DNA of 64,000 nucleotides from Semisulcospira habei (GCA_036245525.1 BTPG01000007.1:124211922-124275921); one strand, 5' to 3'. Shown: positions 37,861-49,520, counted from the first letter of the stretch. Made by a program: numbers and translations. The notes: generated from the sequence alone by a model not told the origin.

Positions 37861-38530
37861 CTCCATGTGCATGCAGCAACCAGTACTCCAAACAGTACTG
37901 GTGGTAATATGCACATTGGGGTTAGGTCTTTGAAATTTTGTTGTTGTTGAGGAGGTTTGTGGGGGGAGGGGGGGGGGGGGTTGAGGGGGGTGGATTGTTT
38001 TGTTGGCCCACCAAAGGGTGGGGAGGTCACGAAGATACGTCATTTTCAAAGTTTTATTCATCCGACCATATTCGTGTACTTTGTTGTCTGACCTGTTTAC
38101 TTCCAAAGTCCGGTGGCTCGCATCTCTGATCTCCTACGCATTGTAAGTCACAGGAGATGGGTCGTTTAGCATGTCTGTTGAAGGGTATTGCCTGATGCGT
38201 TTTATCCTCGCACAGTATTTCTCTCTCACATATTTGTATCTTTATTCACAGGGTACAATTTACATTTGCATTAGACATACAGACCATTAGACCAGTTTTG
38301 ACTGGAAACAGTGGTCCTTCATAATCATCCTTTGTTGATCTAGAAATTTAAAAAAATGAAAAAAACACCCATGGTATAATCATTTCTGGTCTTTGATTTT
38401 TTACCTAATGCTTCAGTCCTTAGGTTCTAAATCACAGACAAGCACATATAAAGTGGTTGTTGTGTCTGTCATTGTCACCATGCAGTAGAGCCTGTATGGA
38501 GCAACTACAGTTTCGCAAGAAGAGAGTTGT
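37861..38530. other. Downstream of the host gene, no gene seen
   Basis: It includes a G-run (37966-37980). The frames on both strands here are created by G- and C-runs. No polyadenylation signal was assigned. Confidence 0.4.
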
Positions 38531-38531
38531 C

Positions 38532-38611
38532 TTAACTCCTTCGCGGCCAGCTGCATCCGGATGCGCGGCATAAGCCGCGCATCCAGATGCGGCTGGCCGT
38601 GAATGAGTTAA
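38532..38611. repeat. TTAA-flanked palindrome (GGCCAGCTGCATCCGGATGC)
   Basis: TTAA at 38532-38535 and 38608-38611. Ends are CTCCTTCGCGGCCAGC and CTGGCCGTGAATGAG; the centre is GCGCGGCATAAGCCGCGC. Confidence 0.88.
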
Positions 38612-38654
38612 AAGACCTGTGCTCTCCTAAGAGCAAAAAATGTGAATGAAGTGC

Positions 38655-38840
38655 CACCTGTCATGAAAGATCATCATTTAGGTGTACACAAACCAAGAGG
38701 AATCACTCGGTGCCGGACAGACAAACAGTTAGATCCCCTGCCCCCGCCTATCAGGCACCCAATCGCCAGCCTCACCTATCTGGTTTGTGAGCATCATTTA
38801 GGTGGCTTTAGCCACCTAAATGACGTTCTTTCGTGACAGG
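38655..38840. repeat. CACCTGTCATTAAAGACC palindrome, copy 3, with a 107-bp insert
   Basis: The palindrome is broken after CATCATTTAGGTG by an insert at 38685-38791; the same 13 bases are repeated at 38792-38804. The right half keeps GGTGGCTTTAGCCACC and GTGACAGGTG. Confidence 0.85.
38685..38791. mobile_element. 107-bp insertion with short terminal inverted repeats
   Basis: It begins TACACAAACCA and ends TGGTTTGTGAG, so the ends can pair over nine bases. It is flanked by CATCATTTAGGTG. A diverged copy of the same sequence (GACAGACAAACAGTTAGATC, GCACCCAATCGCCAG) is at 54074-54163. Confidence 0.75.
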
Positions 38841-38849
38841 TGCACTTCA

Positions 38850-39140
38850 TGACAGGTGGTGTATCCACTCACCTATGTGATGGTCGTCAACTCCTTGCCT
38901 ATGGATGTATACTTCAGGCGTTACAAGATTACTTGCCATAGAACACTATCCGTGGCGATAACCACCCAGCCAAGGTTCACTTGCAGTGCTTTGCCTGGCT
39001 ACTTTTTGCGCTGAGTGAATCATTACAAGCCATTACTTGTCACTTTATGTCGGGGGCACCGGTTCCAGCAATGAACTCTGAACAGAATTACTTTTTGGCA
39101 GAGTACATATTATTTATATAGTATACTTAATAGGCAAGGA
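38850..39140. other. Spacer with no gene
   Basis: Nothing recognised in this stretch between palindromic elements. Confidence 0.4.
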
Positions 39141-39141
39141 G

Positions 39142-39221
39142 TTAACATATTCGAGACGTGCTGCCTCCGGATACGCAGCTTATGCCGTGTATCCGGAGGC
39201 GGCATGTCTTGAATGAGTTAA
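39142..39221. repeat. TTAA-flanked palindrome (GCCTCCGGATAC)
   Basis: TTAA at 39142-39145 and 39218-39221. Arms are GCTGCCTCCGGATACGC and GTGTATCCGGAGGCGGC. It is related to 38532-38611 and to a half copy at 41984-42037. Confidence 0.88.
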
Positions 39222-39660
39222 TGATGGGTGATACCTAGTAAGGGTATGGGTGGTTGCTTGAAAGAGGTTGTGGTATATTTGCTTTAATGTTGCACGTTCC
39301 AGATTGTTTCATGACAGTTGATATACGATTCAAGTTCAATGCAACTGGTGGTTGTTGTTTTTTTGTGTGGTCTTTTTCATTTTTCTTTTTTGTAAGTTTA
39401 GCTTTTTCAGCAACTTGGGCTCAAGAGAAGTGACTTTTTGACATGGTGTGTGTGGAGAGATGCCGTAGATTTGTTGCAGGTTTAAAAGGCATGTTCACGT
39501 GAACTGCACGTGAAGAGATGTGTGACATAATTTATCAGTATTTTGGCACAGGTATATGAAGACTGTAATAGAATACATACAAAGGGTGTGCTATGTGTAT
39601 TTGATATGTGCCTGATTTTGTTTGTAATATTCATTGGCTTGCCCACAAAGAGAAGAAACT
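39222..39660. other. Spacer with no gene
   Basis: AT-rich; no repeat family or coding support. Confidence 0.4.
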
Positions 39661-39661
39661 G

Positions 39662-39755
39662 AACCCTTTGGCTGTCGGAAGCGTTTTTTGTCATGATTCC
39701 TGCAGGAATCATTGTGACGCAAAAGCTGCAACCAACAGCTAAACCGTTGGCCCCA
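39662..39755. repeat. CCCTTTGGCTGTC palindrome family, diverged copy
   Basis: AACCCTTTGGCTGTCGGAAG is mirrored by CAACAGCTAAACCGTTGG; the centre ATTCCTGCAGGAAT matches the copy at 14058-14149. Confidence 0.75.
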
Positions 39756-39895
39756 CTGCGCAAGGTGAATTATATGCAGTTCTGGTGGCTGCACATAATG
39801 ATGACTTGTTCAACTTTGGGAGGCGTCTTTAACCCCTTACACCCTGAGGACAAAATTATCAAATTTTTTATCACAGTTCTGGAGACGGATCAACC

Positions 39896-39969
39896 ATATT
39901 TCAAGGTTGGTGTCAGAATAGCTTGGCGCCTACAGGCGCCAAGCTATTCTGACACCAACCTTGAAATAT
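39896..39969. repeat. Perfect 35-bp-arm hairpin of the TTCAAGG family
   Basis: ATATTTCAAGGTTGGTGTC and GACACCAACCTTGAAATAT continue inward to GGCGCC on both sides of a three-to-four-base loop, with no mismatch seen. An outer AACCCCTTACACCCTGA end lies at 39832. Confidence 0.9.
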
Positions 39970-40054
39970 CAAGGTCGATCCACCTCCTGTCGTAGTCTTT
40001 CAGGGCTTTATGGGTTTATGACTATGTACTAGCAATGAAAGGTTGATCAGCCGT

Positions 40055-40132
40055 GACAGTTCAAAGGTAGTGCCAGATTAGCTTGGCGCCTTCCCAGGTG
40101 CCAAGCTAATCTGGCACTGCCCTTGAAATGTC
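40055..40132. repeat. TTCAAGGGT hairpin module
   Basis: GACAGTTCAAAGGTAGTGCC is mirrored by GGCACTGCCCTTGAAATGTC with CAAGCTAATC inside. Confidence 0.85.
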
Positions 40133-40139
40133 ATTTCCT

Positions 40140-41290
40140 ATCCACCTCCTTGTTGTGGAGTTTCGAAGGAGAATGTTGTAAATGTTTTTGAAGACCATTG
40201 AGCATTTGACCTATGGTGTTAAAAGTGAATGGTTGCACAGTGATGTGTTCAGTCCCAGCTTTATTCCTGTCGTACATGCAGGCACCTGCACTCTTCGCAG
40301 TATCAGTGGCTGCATGGGCAAGGGGGCTAGGTGTGGGCAGATGTGTGCTGTATTATAATTATTGTCAGTTAAGTATATTGAACTCGTGCTTGTACCTTTC
40401 TTCACTATTCCTGTTTTGTAGAGCGCTTAGCTTACTAGTTTCACGAGGACAGCAGTATTATAATGCACATCACTTACGATCAGAGTACCTCAGATTCTAT
40501 TATAGTGCAGGTGGGTCAGGTCTTTGGCTCCCAAGCGGATGCTTTTGTTTTTCAGTCATTATGTGTGATTTTAGACCTTATGGCATGCAGCCATACCATC
40601 CAAAATTATGAATCAGCATGCAGTATGTAAATTAACCCTTTTCGTCCTGACACGCTATGGCTTGAAATGAATTTGACTGTTATAGTTCAAGGGTGGTGCC
40701 AGAATAGTTTGGTGCCTGAACTAAAATGGCTGACCTATCTTGTAATCTGTAATGTAGCCTTCGTAGAACAATAGGAAAAAATCAATCTCGGAATGTAATG
40801 GGTAAAGCATGACAGTAATGCGAAGATGATAGTAATTTTGCCATTGCTGGCAGCATTTGAGTGAAGCTCACTGATGATGACCTGTATATTCTCCAATGCT
40901 TTGTTTTGCATTAAAAAGAGCCAAAGTGTAGCTGTAATACCAGATAAAAACAAAGAAAAGCTGTAAAATGATCTGTGATCCGTATCATCGAATACATTAT
41001 TCCTGCATTTTGACATTTAAAATCATTTTTTTCTCCGCGCCTGTAAACTTTTTGTTGTTAATTGATTTTGCTTTGCAATGTTTTTTTATTGAAAGTTGAA
41101 GTTCTATGATCTGTAACTGATTTCATTGAATGAGTTGTTGCCATGAACATGAAGAGTGTAAAGGCCTTCTGACATGTATAGAAGTGTGCACAATGGTTTG
41201 TGTTTTTTTTTTCAAATATGCACAAATCTGTCTCATTACAGAAAAAAGGTTCTATACCCCCCCTAGAACAAATAATATTCAGTAGCAGTT
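40140..41290. other. Region with only repeat remnants
   Basis: A half hairpin module (AGTTCAAGGGTGGTGCC) is at 40685-40720. Frames at 40213-40611 and 40735-41016 have no domain. Confidence 0.45.
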
Positions 41291-41293
41291 GAC

Positions 41294-41458
41294 TTAACTC
41301 ATTCAGCCTGACGGCTGTATTTCCTAAATTTAGGAGGCATCATCTAATGACTATGCACCAGTTGCAGGAGATGGATCAACCGTGATAATTCAAGGGCAGC
41401 GCCTTGAATTATCATGGTCGACCCGTCTGCTGTAGTGGGTCAGGGCTGAATGGGTTAA
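41294..41458. repeat. TTAA-flanked palindromic element (CTCATTCAGCC)
   Basis: TTAA at 41294-41297 and 41455-41458. Ends are CTCATTCAGCC and GGGCTGAATGGG. The inner hairpin is shortened (AATTCAAGGGCAGCGCC, then CTTGAATT). It matches the element at 11339-11537 along its length. Confidence 0.85.
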
Positions 41459-42080
41459 TTAATGCAGTTTGCATCACTTAATGTGCCTCAGATATATGCA
41501 ACAAAGATCCAGTTTCACATGAATGAGTGAAGATGACCAAGTTTTAAACATGAGTCATCACAGATACTCATGAAGTTAGCATGCTTGACTTGTTGTGTCC
41601 TGCTGGAGCTCTATTTTGGGTATTAAAAAATGGCTTGATCCTGTTTATTTTTCACAATCAGAAGAGTTTAGAAAATATGTGTTCTATTAGGTCAACCAAC
41701 ACTAGATGACATTTGTTCTTAGAGCGGTATAGGAAAGTGTTCCTTTGCGAAGATTTGGGGGGGGGGGGGGGGAGAAATGTGCACTGCAATGTCAGATGGT
41801 CTATAAATGAAAATGCAAGTCATTGTACATTTGTAAGCCTCGCTGAATACTCACCTCTGTTGTGACATAATGACATAACATAAATGTTACCTCATGAAGT
41901 CATCCTTCTTCTGTTTTCTTGCATCTTCTTTCGTAAACGCCCTCATTCAGCTCTGGCATGACAGTAAGACTGGGAGATTGATTAGCTCATTTGAGATGTG
42001 CCGCCTCCAGATATGCGGCTCCTCTCGAATGAGTTAAGTGATCTACAGTGGAACCTGTTTTGAGTGATCACCCTTATGAG
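41459..42080. other. Spacer with repeat remnants
   Basis: It has a G-run (41757-41772) and a partial CTCCAGATATGCGGC palindrome near 41984-42037. No gene. Confidence 0.45.
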
Positions 42081-42084
42081 AGAT

Positions 42085-42316
42085 AACCTCTCATTAAAGA
42101 CCATCATAAAGGTGGCTAGAGCCACCTAAATGACGGTCTTTAACTCATTCTACCCCAGACACACCACAGGAAGATAAGGATAGACCATGATAGTTCAAGG
42201 GTGATGCCAGAATAGCTTGGTGCCCATTGTGTCCTGCACTGCAATGCAGTCTCCAGAGGACAACGGCAAAATTTAATAAATTCGGTGTTGGGGTAGAATG
42301 AGTTAATGACAGGTGA
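42085..42316. repeat. CACCTGTCATTAAAGACC palindrome, copy 4, interrupted by a TTAA element
   Basis: The outer palindrome reads CTCATTAAAGACCATCAT, GGTGGCTAGAGCCACC and GACGGTCTT. It then breaks at TTAA and resumes with TTAATGACAGGTGA after the insertion at 42144-42302. Confidence 0.9.
42144..42302. mobile_element. 159-bp TTAA-specific MITE
   Basis: Exact 13-bp inverted ends CTCATTCTACCCC and GGGGTAGAATGAG. TTAA is duplicated at 42140-42143 and 42303-42306. It carries a half TTCAAGGGT module and no gene. The TTAA duplication and short CYC-starting ends resemble piggyBac-type MITEs. Confidence 0.88.
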
Positions 42317-42469
42317 CGCTTTTGCCCATCAGATCTTCTCTTCAAAGAGCACCTGTCTTTTAAGACCACTTTTTCTTGTAAAAAAGAAAGAAAAAAAAAA
42401 GAGAAAAGGTGTTGCTGAAAACAAGTTGTGCTGTATCTTGGTTGGTCTCCCACATCTCTTGTGCAGTTT

Positions 42470-42564
42470 TTAACCCTTTTGATGTTGGTAGCGCTTTTTG
42501 TCAAGGCGACTCCAGCAGTAAACGCCTCAGAAGAAAAAAGTGCTACCGACAGCTAAAGGGTTAA
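42470..42564. repeat. TTAA-flanked CCCTTT palindrome, diverged
   Basis: TTAA at 42470-42473 and 42561-42564. Ends are CCCTTTTGATGTTGGTAGC and GCTACCGACAGCTAAAGGG; the centre has drifted. Confidence 0.82.
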
Positions 42565-42596
42565 AAGACCCTTAACTGCAAAGTGAGCCCTGAGGT

Positions 42597-42786
42597 TTAA
42601 TCCGTTCAGTACCGAGAAAATTTGATCACCACCCAAGCGCAAGAGGTGTGTGGGCTCATGAGGATCTACCCCTCTTGCTGACAACACTTTGAATCCATGT
42701 TTCTAGGACAGCTGGGGCTTTTCAGTGTTAAATCCATGAAGATTGCAGAAACACTGTCTGCATCTGCTGGGGCTGAACAGGGTTAA
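42597..42786. repeat. TTAA-flanked element, CTCATGAG family
   Basis: TTAA at 42597-42600 and 42783-42786. Ends are TCCGTTCAGTACC and GGGGCTGAACAGGG. It contains GGGCTCATGAGGATCTA. Confidence 0.8.
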
Positions 42787-43060
42787 ACAGTTGGCTTTTC
42801 AAAGCAGCATTCCAGTCATGATGGCAAGAATTGTGCCATGCAAGACGAAGACGCTTTTGTAATGCTTTGTTAACACCTCTGTTGAACCCCCAGGTGTACG
42901 CAGCCACAGGTACTGTGAACAGCACCAGTGGCTGCATGCACAAGGGCTGCAATCAACATCGAAGCTAGCACCACTTAGGTCCCTTGATCTTTGTGCTCTG
43001 TTAATATTTTTGTTGCCCCTGTTTGGCTATGTTGTATGGGTGCCTCAATCGCAAATTATC

Positions 43061-43440
43061 CCCGTCACTGCGGAGGAAAGGTAAACAGCACCCATCTGCG
43101 AGAGTTATAGATCTTCATGAGCCCCCGCAGATGCGGGGGCTCATGAGGATCTATACCTCTTGCTGACGCCAGTTTGTATCCATGTTCCTAGGTTGTCGGT
43201 GACTCTTTCAACTGTGAAGAAAGTAAGAAAGATGTCTAACACTCGTGCACTAAATTTTCCTAAAAATCGGTCAGCTCTGAGCAGGCACTCTCTGTTAGGC
43301 CTCTTAGCTCACAGAGTGCCTGACTGGAAATGTCTTCCAGATGGATATGGGTTAAGAACTTAAGAAAGACGTCAGAAACGCAATCTGTGTCGACTGGCAG
43401 TGGAGAAGGTGAGGAGGGCTGGATGAATTGCCAGTGAGGA
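43061..43440. repeat. CTCATGAG family element with a strong palindrome
   Basis: 43109-43153 is a palindrome: TAGATCTTCATGAGCCCCCG and CGGGGGCTCATGAGGATCTA around AGATG. A second short palindrome (CAGGCACTCTCTG / CAGAGTGCCTG) is at 43278-43323. Confidence 0.75.
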
Positions 43441-43680
43441 CATAGTGTTGTGTACCGATTAACCCCCTTGTGCATGCAGCCCTCTGGGACTGTGGGTAGT
43501 TCAGGTGGATGCATGTACAGGAGGGTCAATTTTGCTTTTGTTTTACAATTTTTTAAACATACAGTTAATGCCTTCATGTGCCAGTATGTGTTTGTGGTTT
43601 ATCAGCCCATTATTTAATTATTTATGCCGCACTTCCAATGTATTTCAATCTGTATTTTGATCTGTATTTCAAAACACCTG

Positions 43681-43979
43681 TTAATCCCTTCACAACTGAA
43701 AAAAACTGAACATGATCCAAAATACAAGAGACGCAGGAGTTCATAAACTCCCGATGTTTGCGGACGATCATGAGGATCTACACCTCTTGCTCACACCACA
43801 GCACGTAGGTGGATCGATCATGATAGTTCAAAGGTAGCGCCACATTAGCTAAGAAGGTTCTTGGGCGCCAAGCTAAGAGCCATTACTCTTGAATGGTTGG
43901 GGATTCTTTTTTGGCATTAACGTGAATAAACGATGATTTCAGAAACTCAATCTGCTGCCACTAGCAGTGAAGGGGTTAA
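43681..43979. repeat. TTAA-flanked element, about 291 bp
   Basis: TTAA at 43681-43684 and 43976-43979. Ends are TCCCTTCAC and GTGAAGGGG. It contains a CTCATGAG-family core and a half TTCAAGG module (43826-43895). Confidence 0.75.
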
Positions 43980-44145
43980 CGCGTTAACATTCACATCTTG
44001 TGGTTGTCATTAATATAACTGTTGCTAGTAACGACAGTTATTATCATCGATGCCATTAACTGGCCCTTCTGATAGTGGTAGTGATGGCCATTGGCCCTTT
44101 GAGTCCTGATACACTCTAATAATTTATGAGATAAATTTGACCATG

Positions 44146-44215
44146 ACTGTTCAAGGGTGGTGCCAGGACATGGGCGCCAAGCTGTCCTGGCACCACCCTT
44201 TAACTGTCATGGTCA
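44146..44215. repeat. TTCAAGGGT hairpin module
   Basis: ACTGTTCAAGGGTGGTGCCAG is mirrored by CTGGCACCACCCTTTAACTG, with GGCGCCAAG on one side of the loop. Confidence 0.8.
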
Positions 44216-44452
44216 GTCGATTTCCTGACCTCTGTTGTAGCTTTCATAGGACAACTCACAAATTTGAAAAACAAAATTTCAACCTCAGGATTAAATGAGT
44301 CCGTGGCTGAATCAGTTTTCATGCGATGAAACTTTTTGCATTTGAAATTTCTGTTGTCTTGGGGTCATGAGTGTTTTCCCCTCTTGGACTTTAAGCATGA
44401 AAATGTAGCTGTTTTCAGTATGGGGGTTGCCATTTCAGTGGGTATTGATATG

Positions 44453-44544
44453 TTAACCCTTTGCGTGTCAGTAGTGGTTATAGTCACGATGATTCCTGTA
44501 GGAAACATCGTGACTAAAACCGCTACTGACACGCAAAGGGTTGA
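44453..44544. repeat. CCCTTTGCGTGTCAGTAG palindrome
   Basis: TTAA at 44453-44456 and TTGA at 44541-44544. Arms are CCCTTTGCGTGTCAGTAG and CTACTGACACGCAAAGGG. It is closely related to 14058-14149. Confidence 0.9.
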
Positions 44545-44739
44545 GGGTTACGAGTTGTTCCACAACAGACTTTTTGTGTTCGTGTGTTGTTGTTTTTGGG
44601 CTTGGAACACATTACAGTAGTTTACAAATTGTGCAAACTTATTGTTGTAATGCCAAAACTGTCAGGTAAACTATAGGCAAAGTCGAAATTATTTTCCAAT
44701 ATGGAAAATATTGATTTTTTTTTTTTAAAGTCCGAATTC

Positions 44740-44754
44740 TGTGTATGTGTGTGT

Positions 44755-44789
<35 letters not shown>
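44740..44789 (+). repeat. (GT)n microsatellite
   Basis: Interrupted GT repeat with GCGT variants. Confidence 0.95.
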
Positions 44790-44954
44790 AAAGAGAGATT
44801 TATGAAGTGAATGTGAGTCTTACATACATAAAATAATATTTGTTTTTGGTCTCATTGTGTAAATTAGATGCTTGAGTAGAGTTGAACCTGTTTTGAGTGA
44901 CCACCATTTTTGCAAGGACGAAGCAGTGATACAAGACGGGTGCTATCTCAAGAA

Positions 44955-45040
44955 GGGAAAGAAAAGTGTCGCCTGTCATATAATGACCATCATTCAGGTG
45001 ACGACAGGTCATTAATGACAGGTGACCTCTCGTAAGGGCG
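44955..45040. repeat. CACCTGTCATTAAAGACC palindrome family, copy 5
   Basis: GCCTGTCATATAATGACC is mirrored by GGTCATTAATGACAGGTG. It keeps an uninterrupted TTAATGACAGGTG arm. Confidence 0.75.
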
Positions 45041-45224
45041 GTCGCTCAAACAGGTTCTGCTGTGCTAGTGTGGTTGAACAATTCTTTAACCTTTTCACTT
45101 CTATAGAATGAAAGTCATTTAGCTCTGGGAGTTAAAGTGATGAATGCCTCTTGTACAATACTCGTAGAGATTCCAGTACTTCGTGATTACGCTATTTCTG
45201 ATAGACGCTTGGAAATCAGAAGTA

Positions 45225-45310
45225 GGTCACAACTGCACGGGTTTCGACGAAAACTGGATTAAACGCGTTTATCCACCGTTTTCGTGGAAACCCGTGCAGT
45301 TTTTACCTAC
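45225..45310. repeat. Inverted repeat ahead of a LINE remnant
   Basis: ACTGCACGGGTTTCGACGAAAA is mirrored (in two halves) by TTTTCGTGGAAACCCGTGCAGT, with AAACGCGTTT at the centre. Confidence 0.8.
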
Positions 45311-45442
45311 CTTTTGTTTCCGGCAATCGTCTATTGTCATTACTGCGAGAGAAACGTTCACCATGAAACTTGTTCCTCCTACTGCAGCACTGTTCAGGTG
45401 GTACGCTTGTTGGAAAATAAATGTTAACTTAAAGATGTGTGT

Positions 45443-45448
<6 letters not shown>

Positions 45449-45514
<66 letters not shown>

Positions 45515-45515
45515 G
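45449..45515 (+). repeat. (CT)n followed by (CTGT)n
   Basis: A compound microsatellite that creates a false Leu-Ser frame. Confidence 0.95.
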
Positions 45516-45539
45516 CACCAACTCGGCTCTCTCTCACTC

Positions 45540-45990
45540 AGTCTGTCCCTCCAAGGCAAAACCATCAGCCAAGTTACTAACCATCGCCTGCTAGGACTCA
45601 CGGTGGACAACCAGCTTAGGTGGCAGCCACACATTCGTAATGTCTGTAAATTTGTCTCCAGGAATCTGTACGTCTTAGCAAAACTTAAACACATTACTGA
45701 TATGGAGACACGTCAACTGTTCTTCAATGCCCATATTAGATCACATAATTATACCCCGATATATCACAACGTTATTTACCGTCCAATCATCAACATACTC
45801 CAGATCAAGAAAATCCCTTATTGTGCCGCTACCTAGAATTAGTCTCAATAAAACGAGTTTGACGTTCTCTGGCTCTGTTCTTTGGAATGCCTTGCCTAGA
45901 AACGTCATGACATCAGCTACTTTCTCCTCGTTTATAGTCGGTCTCATCAAGTACTTATTTTTGTCAGCAGCATCCCCGTGATTGTGCACA
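45540..45990 (+). pseudogene. LINE reverse transcriptase C-terminal remnant (Daphne/CR1-like)
   Basis: The first block reads ISQVTNHRLLGLTVDN, LRWQPHIRNVCKFVSRN and LFFNAHIRSHNY. After an internal loss of roughly 100 codons and a frame change, a second block reads SRSRKSLIVPLPRISLNK, LTFSGSVLWNALPRNV and FIVGLIKYL. This order is that of the RT thumb and the region after it in Daphne-, Crack- and CR1-type LINEs. Palm motifs are absent, so it is a dead 3' piece, different in family from the Rex1-like and RTE-like LINEs elsewhere in the window. Confidence 0.78.
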
Positions 45991-46578
<588 letters not shown>

Positions 46579-46596
46579 CGCCCCCACCCGGGTCTG

Positions 46597-46960
46597 CCCT
46601 GGGGGACTTGGGTGGGGTTAGGTATTTTTTAGTTCCCAGGGTCACCCTGGTCAGCCCCACAGGGTGGGTTTTTCTCTCTATTCTGGGGCATGCGTTTCTG
46701 TCTACCCTTAGTCCATTCACCTGTATTTGCCTTTTTAAAACTCTCCCTACTGTCTGCACTGCCTGTAGCTCTTGATATTGGATGTGTGTTGCTAAATGGT
46801 CTTAGCTTTATTTAGGCCCCATGTTGTTGGTTTATTTAACGTATTTGACCGGCTGGCGACATACATTCAATTTTCTGTTTAGTTTTTTTTCACAAGCAGT
46901 GCAGGCACGTCCTGAGAAAGCCTTGTTGCTGTCGGGACGTTAAGCAATGTACAATCAATC
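46597..46960 (+). repeat. 365-bp dispersed repeat, copy 2
   Basis: It starts CCCTGGGGGACTTGGG and ends GTACAATCAATC. It is preceded by CCCGGGTCTG and (TC)n. Confidence 0.92.
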
Positions 46961-46976
46961 TCTCTCCCCGGGTCTG

Positions 46977-47447
<471 letters not shown>

Positions 47448-47876
47448 CGAAGGTGTTTATTTTTTAATTTTATTTCGCAGTCACCCGACAAAGGTATAAT
47501 AACAGAAACACCCTTCACGGGAAAAAAAATGCTCTTAGATTGATTGACTACAGTACAGTACCGTTTATTACATTTTCGGGTGAATCCCCCCCCCCCCTTC
47601 CCCAGACCTCCCAAAACAATGCAAAATATACAGAAATACAGTGGGCTATTTTTTTCTTTCGCGAGAGTTTAATTCTTGTATACATCCTGATGACTTACAC
47701 GCTTGGTCGGAAGTACAACAAATATACATTTTAACGTCTTTCTGTCTTTTCACAACTACAGCCAAATAGTTTCGCCAAGCCACTTTCTGCAATACGAACC
47801 CACTGCTCAGAAGAGCTCTGTTGTCCTAGCACTACCTACACGCAAAAATTGAGGGATGTGTCGAAAAATTGTAACT

Positions 47877-47950
47877 CAAGGGTAGTGCCTGATTTGCTTG
47901 GCGCCTGCAAAGGCGCCATGCTAATCATGCACTACCTTTGAACTCCAAAC
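47877..47950. repeat. TTCAAGGGT hairpin module, diverged
   Basis: ACTCAAGGGTAGTGCCTGA is mirrored by CATGCACTACCTTTGAACT with GGCGCC both sides of the loop. Confidence 0.75.
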
Positions 47951-47999
47951 AAGCTAGTCACTACCTTTAAACCATCATGGTCGATCCATTTCAGTGGGT

Positions 48000-49520
48000 G
48001 GGACGGCGACGCGTCTTCCCCGAAGAAGGCAGCCCAAATTTCCCTTTGTGGGACAAAGTTGTACGCACACAGCTCACAGCCGAGGACGGACCACCACACC
48101 GCTCCGCTGTGCAGTCACCCGAGACGCCACTCACGCTACTCAAGCCTCAGGATACAGCTCACATGGCCTCAAGAAAGAGTCAAGCCGCCCTTCTTAGGGC
48201 GAACAGGAAGAACAACAACAAAGAGCAAGTGGAAGAGTACCTAACCCACCTTCCTCAGCCGCAACAACCTCCTTACAAAGAACGAGAGACAAGGAGCTAC
48301 ATGGACAGCCCATGTCTCCACCGCTGCAAAGACAGACTCCACTGGCAGGAGACCCAGCCTCCACTCTACCAGAACTGGCTTCAGCCAACAACTCCATGAT
48401 GGAAGAAATATTTCGGAGGTTCCCGCCACCTCAAGAACTCCATCATCTATTTCAGGATATCGGCATAAAAACCCCCCTCGCAAGAGCACAACCAGCAGCC
48501 AGCCGCACAAGAGACGGCCTGCATACAACCAGAGATCATACTGCCACCGGACACCGGGGACACGATGAACTCCACAAAATCTGGTTCCCCTCCCTCCCCA
48601 GCGTCAGTCCACATCCCAGATCACCTACTAAAGGAACGGGCATGGACCAAGAAAGAAAAGAAGATCCTCCTCAAGAAAATGGACGTCATCGACCTGGTAT
48701 TGATCCTACAGTCAGCAATACCAGTCATCGATGCAGTGAATGGGGACGAATACCACAGAGCACTCGTCGCCACACGATGGCTAATCGAAACGGGAGAACT
48801 AGCCGACCTCTGCTCACCCAAGACTACAAACAGCGGAAGCCAAGCAATCAAACCACAACAAGAGGGCGACTGCCAAGCGACCGTGACCACAGCAAACAAA
48901 GACACCGACATCACAGCCATACCAACGACCAAGAATGTCCCACGACACCACCAGCAACCCATGAGATGGGATGCAACATCGACCAACTAATACAACTGAA
49001 GGCCAGCGCCGACGCCCCATCGCCTGACACCACCAACACCGCCACGGCAACCACCCAGACCCCCGATGGAGCAAACAAGAAACACTTACCCACAACCACC
49101 GGACAAGACCCACCAGCGCCACCGCCCACCAAAGAGATTCAGGACACAGCCACGACCAGCACTACTTCCCACCCCACCACCCTACCTCCGGCTACCACCA
49201 CCACACCGCCACCCAGCCCGCCCATTCCAACGCTAAACACCAAGACCCAGAATCCACTGGCCACCACCCCAACCATCCAGACTCCCCGCACCATACCTAT
49301 ACCAGCCACACCTTCACCGGCCACCCACACCATCCCCACTACTGCAAGAACTCATGGACTGGCTGGCCTACCAACTCCCCCCCCCCCCTCCCCCCACCTG
49401 GCGATACTAAAGCGACGGTCCCCCGGCCTACCACCCGCCTCCTCCACCACCAACCACCCGGCCCCGGCAACACCACCAGCCGCTGCGCGACGGAGCGACA
49501 GACAGACAGCGAGATGACCC
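48000..49520 (+). pseudogene. Unidentified AC-rich, frameshifted coding region
   Basis: Two frames alternate. One (47977-48399) reads SRKSQAALLRANRKNN and EQVEEYLTHLPQPQQPP. The next (from 48312) reads PELASANNSMMEEIFRRF and ELHHLFQDIGIKTPLARA. The first frame returns at about 48480-48990 with PDHLLKERAWTKKEKKILL, VIDLVLILQSAIPVIDAVNG and HRALVATRWLIETGEL. After that a Thr/Pro-rich tail runs to 49517. The switch points suggest small indels in one ancestral protein of perhaps 450-500 residues. I do not recognise it; a LINE ORF1 or other element gag-like protein is possible. The plus strand is strikingly poor in G and T here, unlike its neighbours. Confidence 0.45.

Noticed and set aside
38685..38791. 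tRNA gene or tRNA-type SINE
   Set aside because: No cloverleaf and no clear A or B box in either orientation.
47594..47602. Homopolymer runs here and at 12720, 15730, 23190, 37966, 41757 and 49540 as biological signals
   Set aside because: Simple mononucleotide tracts, often at frameshift points; equally likely to be base-calling errors.
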